Shown piece by piece: positions 6,166-10,624 of a stretch of DNA of 10,624 bases (positions within the stretch are counted from its first letter, which is position 1; every line of letters starts with the position of its first letter). Source of the stretch: an uncultured Clostridia bacterium (GTDB lineage Bacteria > Bacillota > Clostridia > Oscillospirales > Ruminococcaceae); NCBI GenBank assembly GCA_937891895.1, contig CALATN010000113.1:1-10624 (forward strand). The letters are read 5' to 3'. The notes beneath the pieces were generated by a model, which was not told where the DNA came from, made no database searches, and was given only the letters and a program-made list of their open reading frames with translations. The translations under genes were made by a program, and so were the position numbers.

Positions 6166-7608
6166 ATGAAGAATACAAAGCGACTTTTTGCAGGGCTTAT
6201 GGCGCTCTCCATAGTTGGCTCCCTCACAGCCTGCGGCGGTGATGGCACTGACGCTCCTATCACAGAAGCTACAACTACAACAGCAAAAACTGTTGAGGTT
6301 AACACTGAAACTCTTTCCGTTGAGGATGAAGAAAAGCTTGACGACGTTGCAAGCAATCTTCTTACAGGCGAACTTGAAAACAAGACTATCAAGTGGTTCT
6401 CCTTCTACGACCCGTTCCACGCTACAGGTTCAGGTAACACAAAGGCTCTTTCCCTTGAACTTTTCGAAACTAAGTACGGCGGTGAAATCGAATACATTGA
6501 AACTACATGGGCTAACCGCTTCAATGACCTTTCCACTAAAATTCTCGGCGGCGAAGGCGTTGACTTCATCGCAGGCGGCGACCTTGACGGCTTCCCAAGA
6601 GGTGTTCCGAACGGTCAGTTCCAGCCTTATGATGCTTATATGGACTGGGAAAATCCGCTCTGGGCTGAATGGAAGGAACTGAACGATATGTTCATTATGG
6701 GCGACAGCCACTACCTTATCGTTCCGCAGTCAACTATCGGTCAGGTTGTTGTTTACAACCGTGCTACAATCGAAGCTATGGGTATGGATGACCCTGCTGA
6801 TCTTCTCGAGGAAGGCAGCTGGACATGGGATACCTTCCGTGATATGCTCATCGACTACGTTGATGTTGAGTCCGAGCAGTACGGTCTTGACGGCTGGTTC
6901 AACGAAAAGCCGCTTATGCTTACAAGCGGTGTTCCTGCTGTTGAAATGAAGGACGGCAAGCTTGTACATAACCTCCTCGACCCTAACCTCGAACGTGTAA
7001 TGAACTTCATGTATGAGCTGAACACATCAGGTCTTGTTCTTGACAAGAACCTGTTCAACTGGGCTGAACACCCTGAATTTGTCGGCGAAGGCAAGGAGCT
7101 TTTCTACATCGGCGGTATGTATGTTCTCGAAAGCTCTCCTGACATCTGGACAGAAACCTTCGGCACTCAGGAGGACGTTATGTTCGTTCCGCTTCCAAAG
7201 GACCCACAGGCTGAACAGCACTTTGTTCCTGCAGGTATGGAAGCTTATCTCCTCTGTAAGGGTGCACAGAATCCTGAGGGTGTTATGAGATTTATGGAAT
7301 GTATCCTCGCTGCTAACGCTGACCCAAGCACTCAGGAAATCGGTCTCCAGAAGAGAAAGGACGATTACGGCTGGTCTGATGAGATGATTGAAATGCACAC
7401 AAAGGTTACAGAAATGTGCCGTGAAAATCCTGTTTATGACCTTACAAGCGGTGTTCCTGCTGACTTCTCTGCAATCCTTGACAGCGGCGAATACGGTGTA
7501 AGAGCTGCATTTGCAGGTCTTGAATGGGCAACTGTACGTGAATCACTCATTGATGTTGCAAATACATACATTGATGAATTCAATGCTACTGCTGAAGCTA
7601 TGGGCTGA
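6166..7608 (+). CDS. ABC transporter solute-binding lipoprotein (family 1, sugar type)
   Basis: A 480-residue extracellular binding protein that would hold a sugar or oligosaccharide for an ABC importer. The lipoprotein signal peptide is MKNTKRLFAGLMALSIVGSL followed by TAC, with the lipidated Cys23 in the LTAC lipobox and a Gly/Asp/Thr-rich linker at about 24-51. The mature part follows the MalE-like plan: a first strand IKWFSFYDPF, the opening-lobe pattern LSTKILGGEGVDFIAGG, hinge sequence STIGQVVVYNRATIEAMGMDDP, then GSWTWDTFRDM and a late VPLPKDP. AGAAAGGA ending at 6155 lies 10 bases before ATG 6166; the in-frame ATG at 6145 overlaps this site and would put charged residues before the signal peptide. 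No permease or ATPase gene is next to it, and it has its own promoter, cre site and terminator. The ligand cannot be read from sequence. Confidence 0.88.
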   Translation: MKNTKRLFAGLMALSIVGSLTACGGDGTDAPITEATTTTAKTVEVNTETLSVEDEEKLDDVASNLLTGELENKTIKWFSFYDPFHATGSGNTKALSLELFETKYGGEIEYIETTWANRFNDLSTKILGGEGVDFIAGGDLDGFPRGVPNGQFQPYDAYMDWENPLWAEWKELNDMFIMGDSHYLIVPQSTIGQVVVYNRATIEAMGMDDPADLLEEGSWTWDTFRDMLIDYVDVESEQYGLDGWFNEKPLMLTSGVPAVEMKDGKLVHNLLDPNLERVMNFMYELNTSGLVLDKNLFNWAEHPEFVGEGKELFYIGGMYVLESSPDIWTETFGTQEDVMFVPLPKDPQAEQHFVPAGMEAYLLCKGAQNPEGVMRFMECILAANADPSTQEIGLQKRKDDYGWSDEMIEMHTKVTEMCRENPVYDLTSGVPADFSAILDSGEYGVRAAFAGLEWATVRESLIDVANTYIDEFNATAEAMG

Positions 7609-7624
7609 TAATTTACAACAAATC

Positions 7625-7653
7625 AAGGGTACCCGCTTGGGTACCCTTTTTTT
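7625..7653 (+). terminator. Terminator of the solute-binding lipoprotein gene
   Basis: AAGGGTACCC (7625-7634) and GGGTACCCTT (7639-7648) form a 10-bp stem with a 4-base loop, followed by T through 7653. The last two T and the next A are also the complement of the feoA stop codon (7652-7654), so the two convergent genes meet in this element. Confidence 0.92.
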
Positions 7654-7882
7654 ACTGCACGATAATCTTTGAGCTGTCCTCGCGGCGAAGTGCTATTACC
7701 GCACCTCTTATTAAGTACGCAACGGGGTCGCCTGACGGTCCTCGGTTAAGACAACGCACTGTCGTTCCTTCAATAAGTCCTATGTCACGGAGTCTGCGCC
7801 TTATTCCACTGTCAGCAAGCATACTTGCCACAACTGCTTTCGTGCCCTCCTGCATATCGGCAAGTGTTTGTGATGTATCCAT
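7652..7882 (-). CDS. feoA: FeoA family protein (ferrous iron transport, SH3-like)
   Basis: A 76-residue stand-alone FeoA domain, the usual length. FeoA is a small cytoplasmic SH3-like protein that assists FeoB in ferrous iron uptake. Marks are TLADMQEGTKAVVASM at the start, then SGIRRRLRDIGLIEGTTVRCLNRGPSGDPVAYLIRGAVIALRRED split over residues 25-69, including the typical LRDIGL and GDPVAY pieces. GAGG (7894-7891) lies 8 bases before the ATG at 7882. The longer frame back to GTG 7957 would add 25 residues with no family match. No feoB is present in the window; it might lie elsewhere or this FeoA may act alone. A divergent gene begins at 8019, with a palindrome between them. Confidence 0.88.
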   Translation of the reverse strand: MDTSQTLADMQEGTKAVVASMLADSGIRRRLRDIGLIEGTTVRCLNRGPSGDPVAYLIRGAVIALRREDSSKIIVQ

Positions 7883-7909
7883 AAAATTAACCTCGGTATT
7901 TTGATCGGG

Positions 7910-7923
7910 TGAGAACACTCTCA
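7910..7923. repeat. Inverted repeat in the feoA 5' leader
   Basis: TGAGA-acac-TCTCA forms a 5-bp inverted repeat 27 bases upstream of the feoA start codon. It could be an operator or an RNA hairpin; the match is short and the function is unknown. Confidence 0.3.
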
Positions 7924-7948
7924 TTATTATTTTATGCACAACTTTTTT

Positions 7949-7959
7949 ACGTGACACGT
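7949..7959. promoter_or_regulatory. Palindrome in the feoA/DUF4830 divergent region
   Basis: ACGTG-a-CACGT is a perfect 11-base palindrome flanked on both sides by A/T runs. On the minus strand it overlaps a weak -35 (GTGTCA, 17 bases before TAAAAT at about 7936-7931) for feoA. A dimeric regulator site is plausible, but I do not recognise it as a DtxR or Fur box. Confidence 0.4.
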
Positions 7960-8018
7960 TATTTTTTCGGACTGGCTCGCATAAACATTAAACAAAACAA
8001 TGCAAAGGAGCTGTTTAT

Positions 8019-8492
8019 GTGAGCAATTCAAAAAAAGCAAACAAGGCTATTCTCTTTCTCATACTGGCAATAATTCTCGTGCTGGCGGCATTTTTCTGGT
8101 CAAAAGCACAGGCAGAAAACAAGACTGATGAAATGTTTACAATGTCTACAAACGCAGAGCGTGTGGAATTCCTTAATGAACAAGGCTGGATTGTAAATCC
8201 TGACCCAGTGTCAAAGGAAACAGTAATTGTTCCGTCAGTTTATGAGGGCATCTACGCTGACTATGCCGAGTTACAGAAGCAGCAAGGCTTTGACCTTGAA
8301 AAGTATCAGGGAAGTGAAGTTACTGTAATCAAGTATCAGGTACTCAACTACCCTGATTTTCCTGAATATGTTACTGCAACTATGATGATTTGCAACGACA
8401 GACTTATCGGCGGTGATGTGTCACTTGAAACTGAGGACGGATTTATTGAACCTCTTATTTGTGAAACAGCACAGACATTCCTTGTAAAATAA
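8019..8492 (+). CDS. DUF4830-like membrane-anchored protein
   Basis: A 157-residue protein with a lysine-rich N-terminus, one membrane helix at about 10-27, and an outside domain resembling DUF4830: NAERVEFLNEQGWIVNPDP, then VPSVYEGIYADYAELQKQQGFDLEKYQG and a late MICNDRLIGGDVS. The function of this domain is unknown; it is common in Ruminococcaceae. The start is GTG 8019, supported by AAAGGAG at 8004-8010 with 8 bases between; an overlapping ATG at 8017 meets TGA at once. It is divergent from feoA and convergent with the YesL gene. Confidence 0.8.
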   Translation: MSNSKKANKAILFLILAIILVLAAFFWSKAQAENKTDEMFTMSTNAERVEFLNEQGWIVNPDPVSKETVIVPSVYEGIYADYAELQKQQGFDLEKYQGSEVTVIKYQVLNYPDFPEYVTATMMICNDRLIGGDVSLETEDGFIEPLICETAQTFLVK

Positions 8493-8513
8493 AAGGAGCG
8501 GTTAAACCGCTCC
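8487..8513 (-). terminator. Terminator of the YesL unit (minus), shared hairpin
   Basis: GGAGCGGT (8495-8502) and ACCGCTCC (8506-8513) form an 8-bp GC-rich stem with a 3-base loop. On the minus strand it is followed by TTTTATTTT (8494-8486), which overlaps the DUF4830 stop codon. The plus side has no U-run, so it mainly terminates the YesL transcript. Confidence 0.85.
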
Positions 8514-8521
8514 CGTAGGAA

Positions 8522-9187
8522 TTATTCTTGTTCCCCGTTTTCGTTCTGAGAATTGTTTCTCTCTACGGATTCGGGGTTTTTGCTTTCGATGTCACGGAAG
8601 ATATTTATCGCCACGCTGCACACCGTCAGCATCACAAAAGCCGGGCCAACGATGAGAATAAGTATCATCGTTTTCGGGCTCCACAGCATTGCCGCAAGCT
8701 CGATTGCCACAATTATCACCAGCAATGCTGAGCGGAGAAAGTACCGCATACTGATATTGAAGCCGTTACGCAGGGTATTCAGCAGAGTGTTCTCGTACCG
8801 TGCAAGGAGTGCAAAGGCGTACAGCATTGTAAACACGAATATATATGCCGCAACTATTCCCATTATCAGAAACAACACGGGGTGTTCGCTTGCGTTGGCG
8901 ATAAGCTGAAAGTCGATATACAGTGCCCACACGCATATCACGGAAATGAAGGACATCGGTATCCCCTGCTTCCAGTTTGCCTTGAAGGCTTTGATGAAGT
9001 CGCTGAAGATGTATCCCTCCTGCCCTTCGGCGATTTTCAGGGCAACGTAGTGCGCCGCGATTGTTGAAATGCCGATGGTTACGATGGGCAGACTGAACAC
9101 CAGCCACAAGAAATTGAGCTTTACAAGGTCTGTGAGCCTGCACATGAAACGGTACAGCTTGCTGTCCGTGCTGAATAAACCTGCCAT
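8522..9187 (-). CDS. YesL family (DUF624) membrane protein
   Basis: A 221-residue integral membrane protein with about five hydrophobic segments (25-47, 76-98, 103-128, 150-170, 172-196) and a polar, Glu/Asn-rich C-terminal tail. The N-terminus (FSTDSKLYRFMCRLTDLVKLNFLW split over 5-28) and the LPIVTIGISTIAAHY stretch are typical of YesL/DUF624. These proteins are commonly encoded with family 1 sugar-binding proteins and permeases; their exact role is not known. GAAAGGA (9201-9195) lies 7 bases before the ATG. It follows the solute-binding gene by 62 bases, almost certainly in the same transcript. Confidence 0.9.
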   Translation of the reverse strand: MAGLFSTDSKLYRFMCRLTDLVKLNFLWLVFSLPIVTIGISTIAAHYVALKIAEGQEGYIFSDFIKAFKANWKQGIPMSFISVICVWALYIDFQLIANASEHPVLFLIMGIVAAYIFVFTMLYAFALLARYENTLLNTLRNGFNISMRYFLRSALLVIIVAIELAAMLWSPKTMILILIVGPAFVMLTVCSVAINIFRDIESKNPESVERNNSQNENGEQE

Positions 9188-9208
9188 AAGAATTTCCTTT
9201 CAAGTGAA

Positions 9209-9239
9209 TTTTGGGGCACGCCTGTGACGTACCCCAAAA
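9209..9239 (-). other. Intercistronic RNA hairpin between the binding protein and YesL genes
   Basis: On the minus strand TTTTGGGGTACG (9239-9228) pairs with CGTGCCCCAAAA (9220-9209) over 12 positions including one G-U, with a 7-base loop. No U-run follows, so it is not a normal terminator. It lies between the binding-protein stop (9250) and the YesL ribosome binding site (9201). Such hairpins are known to protect upstream binding-protein mRNA from 3' decay; that role here is inferred. Confidence 0.7.
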
Positions 9240-9249
9240 CAGTATACCA

Positions 9250-10624
9250 TTATCTAACCTGATCTTCAAGTGAACATCTGAGCTTAGCTTCTTCTTCGCA
9301 CCATGCGAGGCAGAGACCGTCAGGGTCATATTCGCCACACTTTGTGATCATTTCGTTTACGATTCTGTCGTATTCTTCATCGTTTTCAGCGTAGATTGCC
9401 TGCCATGTGTAGTTAACGAGACATTCAGCAACCTGTTCCCAGATGATCTTAAGGTCATCGGAACGCTTGGATTCTGTATAGGAAGTACCGAGAGCAACCT
9501 TGAAGTTTGTTGTGTTCATGTAGTCCTGGGATGTGTACTGGCCGTACTTATCTCTCCAATCCTGGAGGATATCATAAGTTTCGTCCTTACGCTGGGACTT
9601 CCAGTTGATGTAGTTGTATGTTTCACCATTGGAATCAGGGTTGGAAGCGTCCTTGGACCATGTTGTGTTGTTAGCCTGGAATGTACCGTCGTTGAAGTTG
9701 CCGCCGCCCCATTCGTCAGGCATAATTGTGCCCTTACGGTCAGCCTGTGCAGCTGCGCCGAGCTCTGTAAGGCAGGAGTTGCCTTCTTCGTCGTAGTACC
9801 AGCAGAGATCCTTTGGACCGTAGTTGTATGTCATATATCCCTCAGGAGTTGTGAGGTAGTTGATGATAGCCATACAGAGTTCAGGATATTCTGTGTTAGC
9901 ACCGATTGTCCAGATTCTGTTACCGCCGAGAACGTTCATACCGTAGCAGAGAGGTGTAGCGTCGTTTGGTACCATTGGGTACATAGCCTTGCCTTCTGTG
10001 AGGTGGTTTTCTGTGTTGTAGAGCTGAGAACCAGCGTAGTCGAAGATGGAGAAGAAAGTACCGCCAGCGGTAACCTTTTCACTCATTTCGTTGTAAGTCT
10101 GAGTCATGGAGTTAGGGTCGATAAGACCAGCCTGATAGAGCTTGTTGAAGAACTTGAGTGCTTCAAGGTATGGACCGCCTTCTTCAAGAGCATAGTGGAA
10201 ATCACCGTTCTCTACATCGTAAAGACCGAAGCCCATTTCGTCGTAGCCCCAGTAGCAAGTAGCGAAAGCCTTAACATACATTACCATATTGCCGTCCCAG
10301 TCAGGCCAGAGGGATGTAGCGTAAGTTTCGTTGCCATTTTCGTCTGTTGGGCAGATACCCTTCATATCAACCATGAGCTGATAGAACTCATCGAGGTTGT
10401 TGATTTCAGGGTAGCCGAGTTCCTTGTAGAGATCCCAACGAAAAGGTTCGTTCTCTGCTTCAAAATGTTCCCGAGGAACACCGATTAGATATGCCACTTT
10501 TGATATAATGTCGTAAGTGCTGTCTTTGTATCGAATGCGCTCATCTTCAAATTCTTCATAGAATCGCTTGTGCTGACCACGCTCACCGTCTTTATCGGAT
10601 ATATAGCCACGAGCACCTTTATTT
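9250..10624 (-). CDS. ABC transporter solute-binding protein (family 1), partial, with foreign-looking N-terminal part
   Basis: The frame stays open to the right edge and runs on for 457 residues. From about residue 59 it reads as the C-terminal three quarters of a family 1 sugar-binding protein: PFRWDLYKELGYPEINNLDE (60-79), many Trp/Tyr/Asn/Gly residues, LTTPEGYMTYNYGP, and a C-terminal region with WEQVAECLVNYTWQAIYAENDE. The first 58 residues are highly charged (GERGQHKRFYEEFEDERIRY and on) and do not resemble the signal peptide or first lobe expected here. Their six arginines use CGT, CGA, CGC and CGG but never AGA, whereas the rest uses only CGT and AGA. GTG 10497 is the only in-frame start candidate there and lacks a good ribosome binding site. 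YesL follows downstream. The binding-protein part is confident; the leading part may be an assembly join or a rearrangement. Confidence 0.82.
   Translation of the reverse strand, partial: NKGARGYISDKDGERGQHKRFYEEFEDERIRYKDSTYDIISKVAYLIGVPREHFEAENEPFRWDLYKELGYPEINNLDEFYQLMVDMKGICPTDENGNETYATSLWPDWDGNMVMYVKAFATCYWGYDEMGFGLYDVENGDFHYALEEGGPYLEALKFFNKLYQAGLIDPNSMTQTYNEMSEKVTAGGTFFSIFDYAGSQLYNTENHLTEGKAMYPMVPNDATPLCYGMNVLGGNRIWTIGANTEYPELCMAIINYLTTPEGYMTYNYGPKDLCWYYDEEGNSCLTELGAAAQADRKGTIMPDEWGGGNFNDGTFQANNTTWSKDASNPDSNGETYNYINWKSQRKDETYDILQDWRDKYGQYTSQDYMNTTNFKVALGTSYTESKRSDDLKIIWEQVAECLVNYTWQAIYAENDEEYDRIVNEMITKCGEYDPDGLCLAWCEEEAKLRCSLEDQVR

Noticed and set aside
7883..7957. Longer FeoA starting at GTG 7957
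   Set aside because: The extra 25 residues match nothing in FeoA, and the ATG at 7882 has GAGG at 8 bases and gives the usual family length.
8766..9338. 190-codon minus-strand frame overlapping YesL and the end of the binding protein
   Set aside because: It is in another frame across two well-supported genes; composition is Arg/His-rich as expected for a shadow frame.
10003..10488. 161-codon plus-strand frame opposite the second binding protein
   Set aside because: Antisense shadow of a convincing protein; no promoter or ribosome binding site.

Overview
The window looks like chromosomal DNA of a low-to-mid GC Firmicute, most likely a gut or rumen Clostridia of the Ruminococcus/Oscillospiraceae type. 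The evidence is AAAGGAG-type ribosome binding sites, extended -10 promoters (TGnTATAAT), intrinsic terminators after most genes, and a gene set of lipoprotein sugar-binding proteins, YesL (DUF624), DUF4830, DUF378, FeoA, LytR-CpsA-Psr-like, SLOG and penicillin-binding-type carboxypeptidase proteins. The organism is inferred from protein character, not from a marker gene. Genes are densely packed and no gene-free gap reaches 300 bases. I see no CRISPR array, complete RNA gene, insertion sequence or defence system.

Left part (1-2830, plus strand): an unassigned GC-rich structured segment (1-58), then a D-alanyl-D-alanine carboxypeptidase, a small DUF4190-like membrane protein with a near-consensus promoter, and an acetyl-esterase-like alpha/beta hydrolase whose ribosome binding site lies just after a terminator hairpin. 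Middle (2830-4776, minus strand): DUF378 membrane protein, a degenerate LytR-CpsA-Psr-like membrane protein and a SLOG/DUF1273-like Rossmann protein. Alanine racemase (4876-6048) is divergent from the SLOG gene. Carboxypeptidase, racemase and the LCP-like protein are all linked to the cell envelope (D-alanine supply, peptidoglycan trimming, possible wall-polymer function), but they sit in separate transcription units.

Right part (6050-10624): a lipoprotein solute-binding protein on its own, expressed from a strong promoter whose -35 overlaps a perfect match to the CcpA cre consensus, and which also overlaps the alanine racemase terminator. Then come a stand-alone FeoA protein (minus), a divergent DUF4830 protein (plus), and a minus-strand sugar-uptake unit: a second solute-binding protein (cut by the window end) followed by YesL, with a strong intercistronic hairpin between them.

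The most unusual points are: (1) the first ~58 codons of the second binding protein as it enters from the right edge do not look like a binding protein and use different arginine codons, so the reading frame is a fusion or an assembly chimera; (2) the packed terminator/cre/promoter at 6071-6133; (3) an LCP-like protein lacking the family's usual arginine; (4) a strong promoter-like sequence pointing antisense into the SLOG gene. Several gene starts were moved from the longest open frame to the start best placed after a ribosome binding site.
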